DNA from: Gimesia sp.
GTDB taxonomy: Bacteria; Planctomycetota; Planctomycetia; Planctomycetales; Planctomycetaceae
Assembly: GCF_040219335.1 (NCBI RefSeq)
Contig: NZ_JAVJSQ010000031.1
Span: 434,001 to 498,000 of the forward strand
Direction: 5' to 3'
DNA: 64,000 nt
Positions 9,258 through 19,035 of this stretch are shown piece by piece (the first letter of the stretch is position 1; each line of letters starts with the position of its first letter). Under the pieces are notes generated by a model. The model worked only from the letters and a program-made list of their open reading frames with translations, made no database searches and had not been told where the DNA came from. The position numbers were made by a program, and so were the translations under genes.

Positions 9258-9407
9258 ATGCTGCTTCTGCCCAGTCTCGTCTCAATCCACTGAGGATGTG
9301 GCAGCATTGAACCGATGACTCCGGAAACAAACGCAGATCCGGTAGAAGAACTGGATCCTGCTTCAGAAGCAGAAGCCGTCAATGAAGCTCGCCGAGATAC
9401 ATCATAA
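9258..9407 (+). pseudogene. Broken small lipoprotein gene, module 4
   Basis: From the ATG at 9258 the frame reads MLLLPSLVSIH, meets TGA at 9291-9293, and continues in the same frame as GCGSIEPMTPETNADPVEEL with DPASEAEAV after it and a stop at 9405-9407. The tail is a clear relative of the module 1 lipoprotein. The stop falls two codons before the lipobox Cys, so no lipoprotein can be made unless the codon is read through. Confidence 0.75.
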
Positions 9408-9751
9408 ACTAACAGAACATGTTGCCCGGTTCGCTAAAGAACCCGAGCTGAATTTCTCATCTGCAATCGATGGTTGATTTTTCATCGCACAGATCCGTGG
9501 GCATTCCACATTTTCGATGACTGTTCGATTTATCAATGATCAGGGCTGAATGCATTACATCCACCGAAGTTCTGTATAATCAGAGTGTTATCGCATGAAC
9601 CCCCCTTGATGTAAGCTGAATGCCAACCATGATCTGTCAGACTCTGAGGACTGAGAATTGCCCTGAATTTTTGTTTGAGTGAAATACCTGCTCGCTGGTA
9701 TCTTAGCTTTATTAACTGCCCGATGCACTTTTCATTTTTTTTGAAAACCAT

Positions 9752-9780
9752 CTGGCAATAGTGAACCGATTCGTTATAGT
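9752..9780 (+). promoter_or_regulatory. Promoter-like block shared with module 3
   Basis: CTGGCA (9752-9757), 17 bases and TATAGT (9775-9780) match the module 3 block in both sequence and distance to the start codon. If real, the DUF1559 messages carry an untranslated leader of about 250 bases. Confidence 0.35.
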
Positions 9781-9927
9781 GAATAAATGGGCTTATGGGG
9801 GTTTCGTAGGACTCTCTCTGATTAATTCCTTAAGTCCCCCGTCTTTTACTGTGTTCACATACAGCTTCGCTTCAATCGAATTTGAAGTGATCGATTAAAT
9901 CTTTATTCAGATAGTTCAAGATTCTGT

Positions 9928-9962
9928 CACAGCAGTGCGCTTCGCTGATTGCTGTGTTTTTT
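9928..9962 (+). terminator. Terminator-like hairpin in the leader of module 5
   Basis: CACAGCA (9928-9934) and TGCTGTG (9950-9956), followed by six T, lie 73 bases before the DUF1559 start and downstream of the promoter-like block. It resembles the hairpin before module 4. It may end read-through from the dead module or attenuate the live one. Confidence 0.5.
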
Positions 9963-10034
9963 CACATCCTCGTGTAGCAGGAACTACGCCGATGTCATAA
10001 TCATCATTCATTTCGTTTTCAGGAGATTCAAGTC

Positions 10035-10991
10035 ATGAAAAAAATGTTGCTCAACAAGAAACGAGGTTTCACCCTCATCGAACTGCTGGTCGTGATCGCC
10101 ATTATCGCGATCCTGATTGCTCTACTGTTACCAGCAGTCCAACAGGCACGCGAAGCCGCCCGTCGTTCCACGTGCAAAAACAATCTGAAACAGATTGGTC
10201 TGGCACTGCACAATTATCACGACAACTTCAAGATGTTTCCTCCAGGTGCGATCCGTGATACTTACAGTGGTCTCAACTCCTGGCAAACCAGCCAGATCAC
10301 CTGGATCGGTCGCATTCTTCCCTTCCTGGATCAGGCCCCGCTCTACAACCAGATCAACTTTGAGCGAGCACCAGGAAATGGCGGAACCAATGCCCCTCTC
10401 CGCAGAACGAAGCTACCAGCAGTTCGTTGCCCCAGTGATTCATCGCGTCAGCCTAACAGCGGATATGCGCCAACCAACTATCTGGCCTGCCGTGGTACGG
10501 AGGGCGGTGCAGGAAACGATCGTTTCGACTCCATGTTCAGCTTAAACAGCCGCATGAGAATTCGCGACGTCGACGATGGGACTTCGAATACGATGATGGT
10601 CTCGGAAACCTTTGCGAATGCACCGTTTTGTAGCGATCAACCTTCCAATTCGACGGTCAATGGCTGGCGCGTGGGAACCTGTCCTGCCAGTTGCCAGTCT
10701 GGGTCGGAGTACACAGGTGGAAATCAGCAGGGATACTCCTGGTTCTACGGTACTCATTACGAGTCCCATTACTACGGGACTGTCTACAACCCCAATAACA
10801 AGAACATGCCTGACTGCGGTGGTGGCTCCAGCACAACCGCAGCTCTGCTGGCCGCACGAAGTAAGCACACAGGTGGTGTGCATGTTCTGCTTGCTGATGG
10901 GGCAGTCAGATTTGCCTCAGACAACATCGACAACCAGACGTGGAGATTCCTGGGACACCCCCAAGACAGCAACGTGCTCGGCGAATGGTAG
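10035..10991 (+). CDS. DUF1559 pseudopilin-like protein, module 5
   Basis: This 318-aa DUF1559 protein opens MKKMLLNKKRG then FTLIELL. It keeps the conserved helix and following block (with STCKNN in place of SQCKNN), shows a more divergent middle (INFERAPGNGGTNAPLRRTK) and a Cys-containing insert around GWRVGTCPASCQSGSEYTGG. H-x9-DG is [12 protein letters not shown] and the end is VLGEW. It is the last and most divergent of the intact copies. The ribosome-site block before the ATG is conserved. Confidence 0.93.
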   Translation: MKKMLLNKKRGFTLIELLVVIAIIAILIALLLPAVQQAREAARRSTCKNNLKQIGLALHNYHDNFKMFPPGAIRDTYSGLNSWQTSQITWIGRILPFLDQAPLYNQINFERAPGNGGTNAPLRRTKLPAVRCPSDSSRQPNSGYAPTNYLACRGTEGGAGNDRFDSMFSLNSRMRIRDVDDGTSNTMMVSETFANAPFCSDQPSNSTVNGWRVGTCPASCQSGSEYTGGNQQGYSWFYGTHYESHYYGTVYNPNNKNMPDCGGGSSTTAALLAARSKHTGGVHVLLADGAVRFASDNIDNQTWRFLGHPQDSNVLGEW

Positions 10992-11016
10992 GTCTCACCA
11001 TTAGTTAAACCTGATA

Positions 11017-11051
11017 ACTCTCGTCACTTTCCATCAGTGGCGAGAGTTTTT
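11017..11051 (+). terminator. Conserved inter-gene hairpin, module 5
   Basis: ACTCTCGTCACT (11017-11028) pairs with AGTGGCGAGAGT (11036-11047) with one G-T wobble, followed by a T run. The changes against modules 1-3 are mostly compensated across the stem (CTCTC with GAGAG), which argues that the structure is kept. Confidence 0.78.
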
Positions 11052-11147
11052 CCTGCCATCTCTTTCATATCTGTTGCTCTGCGTCCAAGCCTACATGGGC
11101 TTAATGCATCGATTCCATTATTATCAGTTTAAGAAAAGAAGCGTTCC

Positions 11148-11309
11148 ATGAACCGATTTTTATTATCATTCCTGTTGCTGCTTTGTCTGGCTCCCTTCCA
11201 GGTTGGGTGTGGGGGAGAAGAAGAACCATTACATCAGGAAGAAGAAGTTGACGATCAGATTGATCCGGAACAGGAAGCTGAAGACATGCGCAAACTCAAA
11301 CAAAATTAG
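11148..11309 (+). CDS. Small lipoprotein, module 5
   Basis: This 53-aa protein reads MNRFLLSFLLLLCLAPFQVG, then CGGEEEP and an acidic tail with VDDQIDPEQEAEDM, a diverged form of the VEELDP motif. The lipobox Cys is residue 21, the same position as in modules 2 and 3. The start ATG lies 97 bases after the hairpin. Convergent with deoC, 33 bases away. Function unknown. Confidence 0.72.
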   Translation: MNRFLLSFLLLLCLAPFQVGCGGEEEPLHQEEEVDDQIDPEQEAEDMRKLKQN

Positions 11310-11342
11310 AGTCGCTTTCCAAACGATCTCGATTCAGTTTCT

Positions 11343-12041
11343 TCAAAACGTGATCGCAGGGAGTTTCAACCGCTCGCGGCAGGTATTCAGTATGTCGCGG
11401 GTGGCACTGGCTCCCACGCGACTGACTCCCAGATCACGGACTTCCAACAGCTTATCCAGTGTGCGGATTCCTCCGGCCGCTTTCACCTGAACCTGGGGGA
11501 GCGTGTGCTCCCGCATCAGTTTTAAATCTTCTATCGTCGCGCCGCCGGTACCATATCCGGTTGAAGTCTTAACCCAGTCCACATTGACAGCACTGCAGAT
11601 GCGACACAGTTCGATTTTGTGCTTATCTGCGAGGTAACAGTTTTCAAAGATCACTTTGATTTTCTGCCCTGCCTGATGCGCAGTGCGCGTCAAGAGACCA
11701 ATCTCTGTCTCCACGTACTTCCAGTCTTCACTGAGGACACGTGACAGATTCACAACCACGTCCAGCTCAGTACATCCATCTTCCAAAGCCTGTTCTGCTT
11801 CACGCAGTTTAACCAGCATCGTATGACCTCCATGTGGAAATCCTACCGTCGTACTTGGTTCTACAGTAGAATGCTCCAGAATTTCAGCGCAGCGTTTCAG
11901 ATAACAGGGCATGATACACACGCTGGCTACGTCATATGCCAGCGCCAACTGACACCCCGCTTCCAGTTCGGGGATGGTTAGAATCGGACTCAACAGTGAG
12001 TGGTCGATCATTTTGGCAATCTTCTGGTACTGTTCGTCCAT
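11343..12041 (-). CDS. deoC: Deoxyribose-phosphate aldolase
   Basis: DeoC cleaves 2-deoxyribose 5-phosphate to acetaldehyde and glyceraldehyde 3-phosphate in deoxynucleoside catabolism. The 232-aa TIM-barrel shows IDHSLL at the N-terminus, VGFPHGG, ELDVVVN (Asp94), the Schiff-base lysine in DWVKTSTGYG (Lys158) and the second lysine in VKAAGGIR (Lys188). I chose the ATG at 12041, preceded by GGAAGGTGA and lying 5 bases after the upstream stop; the longer frame from 12089 would overlap the upstream gene and adds 16 residues not typical of the family. Co-transcribed with the isomerase-like gene. Confidence 0.93.
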   Translation of the reverse strand: MDEQYQKIAKMIDHSLLSPILTIPELEAGCQLALAYDVASVCIMPCYLKRCAEILEHSTVEPSTTVGFPHGGHTMLVKLREAEQALEDGCTELDVVVNLSRVLSEDWKYVETEIGLLTRTAHQAGQKIKVIFENCYLADKHKIELCRICSAVNVDWVKTSTGYGTGGATIEDLKLMREHTLPQVQVKAAGGIRTLDKLLEVRDLGVSRVGASATRDILNTCRERLKLPAITF

Positions 12042-12046
12042 GAGAA

Positions 12047-12970
12047 TCACCTTCCAACGGGAATGAAGTTTCGCAAATAGGTATGGCACTGACGCAAAGC
12101 AGCCAGGCAGGACTCGGTAGAGTCCTCGTAGGCTCGATCTTCAACTTCCACACACACGGGCCCCTGGTAACCAATCTCGTTCAGCTGGGAAAAGAAGCTG
12201 CCCCACTCAACCTGCCCCAGCCCTGGCAGCTTGGGAGTATGATATTCCAGGGGATGTGCCAGAATACCGACCTGATCCAGGCGGTGCTGATCCACGCGTA
12301 CATCTTTGGCATGCACATGAAAGATACGATCGGCGAAATCGCGAATGGGTGCGAGATAATCCATGTGCATCCAGACCAGATGTGAGGGATCGTAATTTAA
12401 TCCGAAGTATTCGCTGGGAACATCTGCATACATCCGCTTCCAGATCGCCGGCGTGCAGGCCAGATTTTTACCGCCGGGCCATTCGTCTTTAGTAAACGAC
12501 ATCGGACAGTTTTCGATCCCCACCCGCACCTGCTGCTGTTCGGCAAATTGTATGATGTCGGGCCAGGTTTCCAGAAAGCGCGGCCAGTTATCGTCAACCG
12601 ACTTTGTCCAGTCCCGTCCGATGAACGTATTCATGCGGTTGATTCCCAGCATGCGGGAAGCGGAGATCACTTTCTGAATGTGCTCTGTATATTTACCGGC
12701 CTCTTCCAGATCTGGTGTGAGAGGATTGGGATAGTAACCTAATGCACTGATGGAGATACCATATTCATCTGCGAGTTGACTGACAGTAGTCACATCTGAT
12801 TCGGTAAACTCTTCGGCAGAGATATGCGTGATGCCGGCATACCGCCGTGCGTCTTTCCCTTCTGGCCAGCACATGACTTCCACACAGTCGTAGCCAATTT
12901 CAGACGCGGCCTGAAAGACCTGCTTCAAATCGTAATCGGGTAATATCGCAGTCACAAACCCCAGTTGCAT
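12047..12970 (-). CDS. Sugar phosphate isomerase/epimerase-like TIM barrel protein
   Basis: This 307-aa protein belongs to the xylose-isomerase-like/AP-endonuclease-2 TIM-barrel superfamily. [20 protein letters not shown] opens the barrel, GIENCP carries the metal-ligand glutamate, [10 protein letters not shown] and HVHAKD the following ligands, and [12 protein letters not shown] the last glutamate. It probably isomerises or epimerises a keto-sugar; the substrate cannot be told. The ATG at 12970 has GAAGGAG upstream and a family-like N-terminus; the longer frame from 13042 lacks both. It precedes deoC with a 5-base gap, which suggests a joint sugar-phosphate role. Confidence 0.88.
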   Translation of the reverse strand: MQLGFVTAILPDYDLKQVFQAASEIGYDCVEVMCWPEGKDARRYAGITHISAEEFTESDVTTVSQLADEYGISISALGYYPNPLTPDLEEAGKYTEHIQKVISASRMLGINRMNTFIGRDWTKSVDDNWPRFLETWPDIIQFAEQQQVRVGIENCPMSFTKDEWPGGKNLACTPAIWKRMYADVPSEYFGLNYDPSHLVWMHMDYLAPIRDFADRIFHVHAKDVRVDQHRLDQVGILAHPLEYHTPKLPGLGQVEWGSFFSQLNEIGYQGPVCVEVEDRAYEDSTESCLAALRQCHTYLRNFIPVGR

Positions 12971-13177
12971 CTCTCTGATCTCCTTCTCAACTCGCACTTC
13001 CATTGATACTACGGCACGAAACAGAACCGACTCCTGAATCATAAACGAGTCGTTCCAGCCGGTCTACAACAGCGGGCAGAATCTCTGCTCAGGAGGAGTG
13101 AATCAATCTTCGTGCGGGAGAGATCAGATGGAGTTTTAGTACTGTGGGAAAGAGTTTCAGGGGGGGGATCAGGCAGG

Positions 13178-13600
13178 TTACCAGATTTCTTTTAAATCGA
13201 ATTCGTAAGCTTCAATCCGTCGACCTGGCTCAAATTCTTCGGGGGATTCAGACAGGACGCGCACCCAGACCTGATGCCCTTCGTAGACTCCCTCAACGGA
13301 GACGTGGGCCCCCAGTTGATCGTCATAACTGACGGGGAGTGCCTGCCAGTAGAGGGCAGTGATTTCGTTGAAGATTTCACGGAGTTTGAGAATATCCAGG
13401 CAAAACTTGGAAGGCGCAAGCATACCATCCCACTCTCCGCCAACAATTTCTGTATTGGAAGCAAAGAGTGTGACTTCCCATTCATCACGGCTGTGGTGGT
13501 GAAAGAAATGGCAACCAATGGGTGCCAGCACATCGACGTCATACATCAATGAGGCAACCTGATCAGCCATCGTTTTCAGCCAGTCGGGAGGGGCAGGCAT
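13178..13600 (-). CDS. Conserved hypothetical protein
   Basis: I do not recognise this 140-aa protein. It is cytoplasmic by appearance (no signal peptide or membrane segment), acidic, and has an aromatic-rich region around CHFFHHHSRDEWEVTLFAS and a C-terminal RIEAYEFDLKEIW. The composition is that of a real folded protein, and codon use matches the neighbours. It stands alone before the deoC pair on the same strand. A TTG one codon earlier is possible, but the ATG at 13600 is preferred. Confidence 0.65.
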   Translation of the reverse strand: MPAPPDWLKTMADQVASLMYDVDVLAPIGCHFFHHHSRDEWEVTLFASNTEIVGGEWDGMLAPSKFCLDILKLREIFNEITALYWQALPVSYDDQLGAHVSVEGVYEGHQVWVRVLSESPEEFEPGRRIEAYEFDLKEIW

Positions 13601-14070
13601 CAAATGATTTCAATCTAAATAAGTTTTGAACCGGTTCTTATTTCAAATCGTAACTACTTGCATCGCAGTGCATCAGTTCAACAAACGAATAAGCTTAACA
13701 CACTGCGAAGGCCATGCTCTGTCACGGTGTGCCGTTATGCTGACTGCTTCAGATGTTGTGCCTTGCATCAGGCAACCAGTTCATGTGGCCCGAAGAACAG
13801 TTTTGCAAGACAGCGATTCCGGCAGTATTCTCCGGAACCTTCAGGGATCCTGGAGCTGATCACTGATCCCTGGTTCATTTTATCCAGCCACAGAGTCCGC
13901 AAAAAAAATGCCAAACATCTGTTAGATCATATTTTCCCGATCTTTGACAATCCGAATCCAGTTAAACACCTGCATGCAATACTTTGCGTATAAAGTGAAA
14001 TTATTGTGCAGAGAGATAATCTGATCACAGACCGGAGTCGAAGGGGGAACGACCGGGAGATGTGTCAACA
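13601..14070. other. Intergenic region
   Basis: About 470 bases without a supported gene between the hypothetical gene and the terminator of the tad operon. Two overlapping open frames on the plus strand (about 13626-13993) have no ribosome site and no recognisable product. Confidence 0.5.
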
Positions 14071-14111
14071 AAAAGAAACACCTTTGATTAACAAACTGTT
14101 CAAAGGTGTTT
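14071..14111 (-). terminator. Intrinsic terminator of the tad operon
   Basis: AAACACCTTTGA (14076-14087) pairs perfectly with TCAAAGGTGTTT (14100-14111). Read on the minus strand the stem is followed by a T-rich run (the A run at 14071-14074). It lies 39 bases after the tadC stop. Confidence 0.8.
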
Positions 14112-14149
14112 ACATTTGGTAAATAAATTGAGAGTCGCGTCTGTGCGAA

Positions 14150-15076
14150 TCAGCTCGATAGTAGCCCGTTGATCATCATGATAGCCGCCGGTCCGACCAG
14201 TACCACGAAAATCCCGGGGAAGATGAACAGCACCAGCGGGAAGATCATTTTCACCGCCGTCATCGCAGCCTGCTCTTCCGCCAGCTGGCTGCGTTTGACA
14301 CGCATACTGTCGGACTGGACGCGTAACGCCTGGGCGATTGAAGAACCAAACTTGTCCGCCTGAATCAGAATTGCCGAAAGTGCCCGCATATCATCGACGC
14401 CACTACGTATTCCCAGGTCGTGTAACACTTCACGCCGGGGACGCCCCATCTGTAACTGTAAGTTGCATAAAGCAAACTCGTTACAGACATCAGGCGCTGT
14501 TTCCTCAAGTTCTTCGGAGACGCGCCGCATCGCAGCGTCCAGACCAAGGCCCGCTTCTACGCAGACAACGAGCAGGTCCAGCGCATCAGGCAGAGAGAGA
14601 AAGATGCGTTCGATTCGCGCCTTACACATGAAACGCAATACGATTTCAGGGAGATAGAATCCAATCCCTCCGGCAATCACCAGCGAAGTCAAGCCGTTCT
14701 GAGTCAGACCGAAATTATAAAAACCGTAGCCGGATCCAATCAGTACCCCGAATAATCCAAGGGCTACTTTGAGCGAGAGAAAGATGGACGGCGCGTTCTC
14801 GGAGTTATACCCGGCGTTCGCCAGCCGCACCTTCAGCTGATTCTCTTCCAGCTCAGACTTGGGAGTCAGTGCTTTCGACAGCGTCGGCGCTGCTTTCTCC
14901 AACAGCGAGCTGGCCGAGGCACCCTCTTCTCCGCCATTGCGCAGATGAGGGTTGCGTAATTCATCCAGTCGTTCATTAGCCCGCGATTTATCGGAACTCA
15001 GCTTATTGACTACGGCGATCACGCCCACGATCACCATCCCGAAGATCGCCCATGGTAGCAATTGAACATAATCCAT
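14150..15076 (-). CDS. tadC: Tad pilus/type II secretion inner-membrane platform protein TadC
   Basis: This 308-aa GspF/TadC-type protein has an N-terminal membrane helix (LLPWAIFGMVIVGVIAVV), a pair of helices near residues 110-150 and two C-terminal helices ending GPAAIMMINGLLSS. The T2SSF domain includes LPDALDLLVVCVEAGLGLDA, the segment typical of TadC. It forms the inner-membrane platform that the TadA ATPase drives. Last gene of tadA-tadB-tadC on the minus strand; GGGGAAG precedes its ATG. Confidence 0.9.
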   Translation of the reverse strand: MDYVQLLPWAIFGMVIVGVIAVVNKLSSDKSRANERLDELRNPHLRNGGEEGASASSLLEKAAPTLSKALTPKSELEENQLKVRLANAGYNSENAPSIFLSLKVALGLFGVLIGSGYGFYNFGLTQNGLTSLVIAGGIGFYLPEIVLRFMCKARIERIFLSLPDALDLLVVCVEAGLGLDAAMRRVSEELEETAPDVCNEFALCNLQLQMGRPRREVLHDLGIRSGVDDMRALSAILIQADKFGSSIAQALRVQSDSMRVKRSQLAEEQAAMTAVKMIFPLVLFIFPGIFVVLVGPAAIMMINGLLSS

Positions 15077-15165
15077 AATTTCTTCCCCAAACTCAACCGT
15101 ATTCTGGAAATGTATTCTGCTGTCTGATTCGTTCCTGCCCGAGATGCCTCCGGCAGACTGTTCGT

Positions 15166-16137
15166 TCAGATCTTGATGTTAATAATCTTCTTGATCCAGA
15201 CCGCTCCCAGGACCTGCAGTACGATGCCCCCCGCAATCATTTTGCGTCCGAGCTCATCGGTAAACAGCAGCATCACATAGTCCGGATTGAGATAGTAGAC
15301 TGCAAAGAACAACGCGATCGGCAACGCCATCAGGACGACACCACTGATACGGCCTTCCCCGGTCAATGCCTGAACCTGTCCCATGATCTTAAAACGCTGA
15401 CGAATGATGTGACCAATTTTGTCGAGGATCTCAGCCAGGTCGCCCCCGGCCTGTCTTTGAATGACCACCGCTGTCACGAAGAACTTCAAGTCCAGGTTCG
15501 GCATCCGTTTCAACATGCTTTTCAGGGCAACATCGATCGGCACACCAAGGTTCTGTTCCTCGTAGGCCATCGCAAATTCAGTGGCAATCGGAGATGGCAT
15601 TTCCTGAACCACGACACTCAGTCCTGAAGCAAGACTGTGACCGGAACGTAAGGCACGTCCCACCAGTTCCAATGCATCAGGCAGCTGTTGAGCAAATTTC
15701 TTGAATCGTCGATTCCTACGAAACAGCAGCCACATGAAAGGCATGGCTCCTGCTCCCATCGCCGCAACCGGGCAGAGCGGGACCGGCGCGTTCGTGAACC
15801 AGGCGGCTGCAAAACCCAGCGAGGCAGCCACCGCGGTCATCAGCAGAAATGTATCTGCCTTGAACGGGGCTTCCGCCTGTTCGATAAGCAGCTTGAGATT
15901 TCCAAACTTTTCGAACCATTCCGAGATACGGTCCGAAAGGCTGGTTATCCCGCCTTTGACCATTTCATCCTTGAGTAAGGAAGCAGTTTCTTCGGTATGT
16001 TTTTTCTTTCCGGTGATTACGGCCAGTCGATCTTCCGCCTTACTGGACGAAAAATCCTTGAAGACGAACATGATCGCCCCGACAAACGCCACCATTCCCA
16101 GAAAAGCAGCAATAGAGATGATGAGTGTCTGATCCAT
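15166..16137 (-). CDS. tadB: Tad pilus/type II secretion inner-membrane platform protein TadB
   Basis: This 323-aa protein is the second platform subunit. It has an N-terminal membrane helix (ISIAAFLGMVAFVGAIMFVF), a cytoplasmic region, and the T2SSF domain with LPDALELVGRALRSGHSLAS and FFVTAVVIQRQAGGDLAEIL, which are typical of TadB. Two C-terminal membrane helices follow. It lies between tadA and tadC with gaps of 60 and 89 bases. GGTAAAG precedes the start. Confidence 0.9.
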   Translation of the reverse strand: MDQTLIISIAAFLGMVAFVGAIMFVFKDFSSSKAEDRLAVITGKKKHTEETASLLKDEMVKGGITSLSDRISEWFEKFGNLKLLIEQAEAPFKADTFLLMTAVAASLGFAAAWFTNAPVPLCPVAAMGAGAMPFMWLLFRRNRRFKKFAQQLPDALELVGRALRSGHSLASGLSVVVQEMPSPIATEFAMAYEEQNLGVPIDVALKSMLKRMPNLDLKFFVTAVVIQRQAGGDLAEILDKIGHIIRQRFKIMGQVQALTGEGRISGVVLMALPIALFFAVYYLNPDYVMLLFTDELGRKMIAGGIVLQVLGAVWIKKIINIKI

Positions 16138-16197
16138 CTCGCTTTACCTTTACCATTATTCATCTCGATCGCTCGAGATCTGATTATCTACTGTTAT

Positions 16198-17502
<1,305 letters not shown>

Positions 17503-17949
17503 TTGCTCGAAACTCCTTCATTTTGTGTCTTTAATTTCAAAACCAGATGTGACTCTCAGAACGTCCCGGCAGGCAACTCGATTTGCGTGCGGGAATTCTC
17601 ATGAGGTTTTTCCAGTAAAATCTAGTTCATAAAAAAGGCGGATGTCGCCAGAAGCAGAAAATGATGCAAAAAAACAACGCTGCACTATCAGAAAATCACT
17701 ACCGATTACGACGGTTAAAGGGATTCCAGGGATGTATCCGTCTGGTTTCGTTGTGACAGTTGAGCCTGTCACAATTCGTGGCGAGTTCTGTTTTGTTGAA
17801 TTGCCCCTCTTTTCAGGAGAGTAAGGTGGCATTTACGCCCCCTCACGGCAAAAAATCATCATGCGCCCCTGCTCTGTGATTCAGCCCGCCGATCACAGTT
17901 GTGATAAAATCAGAGCCTGCAACCGTTACTTTCCATAAAAGCCAGAACA
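17503..17949. other. Divergent intergenic region between tadA and the GT2-GtrA gene
   Basis: 447 bases with no supported gene. It should hold promoters for both directions. The most visible element is the perfect inverted repeat at 17751-17774. Two short open frames here (one per strand, 60 and 77 codons) overlap each other and match nothing I know. Confidence 0.5.
17751..17774. repeat. Perfect 9-bp inverted repeat
   Basis: TTGTGACAG (17751-17759), a 6-base loop and CTGTCACAA (17766-17774). It lies between divergent genes, with no T run after it, so an operator is as likely as an RNA hairpin. The TGTGA and TCACA halves are 12 bases apart, too far for a standard CRP site. Confidence 0.4.
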
Positions 17950-19035
17950 TTGCTGCAACTATCGATGATCGTCCCCACTTTTGGTGAGACAGACAATTTG
18001 GTCAGCAAACTACCCCGATTTGCAGATGAGATAGCAGGTAGCGGACTGTCTGCCGAGCTGATACTGGTGACTGTCGATTCCTCCCGGGTGCTCAAGCAGG
18101 CATGTGAGGTTCTGCACCCGAGTCTGCCCGTCCAACTGATTTACCCCGAACAGTCTCAATCACTTACAACAGCCATTATGGACGGCCTGCAGGCGGCTTC
18201 AGGCGAATTCCTGCTGGTACTCGCTGACGAAACCTGTCTTACCCGGGAACTGATTCAGGCTCTAAGCACTCCGCTGCTGGAGCAACAGGCTGACTTCGTG
18301 ATGGGTTCCCCGGAGATAAAATCCGGTTCGCCACTCACCAACTGGCTGCTTCGACCACTGACGAAGGAAAAATATCCGTGGGCGGACTGTTTTGCCCTCT
18401 CCCGGGACAAGCTTGAACAATGTGCGGAGTATCTTACCCCTACAAGTCCGCACCCTGCCCTGGAATTAATTGTCAAAGGGGAATTCGAGGAGGTCGTCAC
18501 ACTCCCGCTTGATGATCGCTCTGCTCGCAAACCAGCGTCTACTGTGGGCGAATGGTTTCGCCTGGGTGCCCAGCTGAAAACGCTGTACGAGTTCAAATTC
18601 AAAAACTACGCTTACTTCCTGCAGTTCGCGATTGTCGGCTCCTCCGGAGTCATCGTGAACCTGTTGGCGCTTTCGCTGCTGCTGGATCTGATGATCCGCC
18701 CCCTCGCGGTGGCGACTGCGATCTGGATTGCCATGACCAGCAATTTTCTGCTGAACCGACACATCACATTTTCGTACGCGCGTCATGCCCCGCTGCTGAA
18801 ACAGTACCTGGCTTATTGTGGAAGTTGCCTGACGGGGAACTTCTTCAACTGGTTAACCACGATGGTTTTGTGTGGTACGTTTGCTTTCTTCGTTGCTCAA
18901 CCACTGGTGGCAGCTCTGATCGGGATCCTGGTCGGCATGGGCTTTAATTTTCTGCTCTGCCGTCTACTCGTATTCGGAAAACAGAAATCCGCAAGCACGG
19001 CTCCCGTCAACGAGCCTGTTGAGAACCACTCTTAA
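17950..19035 (+). CDS. GT2-like glycosyltransferase fused to a GtrA membrane domain
   Basis: The 361-aa protein has an N-terminal GT-A fold of the dolichyl-phosphate-mannose-synthase type (LSMIVPTFGETDNL, about residues 4-205) and a C-terminal GtrA domain with four membrane helices (about 220-345; FLQFAIVGSSGVIVNLLALS, NFLLNRHITFSYA). Such fusions normally load a sugar on polyprenyl phosphate and flip it. Oddly, the usual VDDxSxD is VTVDSSRV here and the metal-binding DxD (normally DAD) reads LADET, so the catalytic residues look eroded. The TTG at 17950 keeps the first beta strand; an ATG at 17965 would cut it. Its stop overlaps the convergent DUF3467 gene by 3 bases. Confidence 0.82.
   Translation: MLQLSMIVPTFGETDNLVSKLPRFADEIAGSGLSAELILVTVDSSRVLKQACEVLHPSLPVQLIYPEQSQSLTTAIMDGLQAASGEFLLVLADETCLTRELIQALSTPLLEQQADFVMGSPEIKSGSPLTNWLLRPLTKEKYPWADCFALSRDKLEQCAEYLTPTSPHPALELIVKGEFEEVVTLPLDDRSARKPASTVGEWFRLGAQLKTLYEFKFKNYAYFLQFAIVGSSGVIVNLLALSLLLDLMIRPLAVATAIWIAMTSNFLLNRHITFSYARHAPLLKQYLAYCGSCLTGNFFNWLTTMVLCGTFAFFVAQPLVAALIGILVGMGFNFLLCRLLVFGKQKSASTAPVNEPVENHS

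Larger units (their letters stand above)
9408..10034. other. Intergenic leader of module 5
   Basis: 627 bases without a supported gene. It holds the promoter-like block and the leader hairpin listed separately, and ends with TTTTCAGGAGATTCAAGTC before the DUF1559 start. Open frames on the minus strand here have no recognisable product. Confidence 0.5.

Noticed and set aside
13626-13993. Open frames between the hypothetical gene and the tad operon
   Set aside because: Two overlapping frames with odd composition and no ribosome site; most likely chance.
17751-17774. CRP/FNR site at the TTGTGACAG inverted repeat
   Set aside because: The TGTGA and TCACA halves are 12 bases apart instead of 6.
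17599-17832. Two small overlapping open frames between tadA and the GT2 gene
   Set aside because: They lie on opposite strands over the same bases, without ribosome sites or recognisable products.
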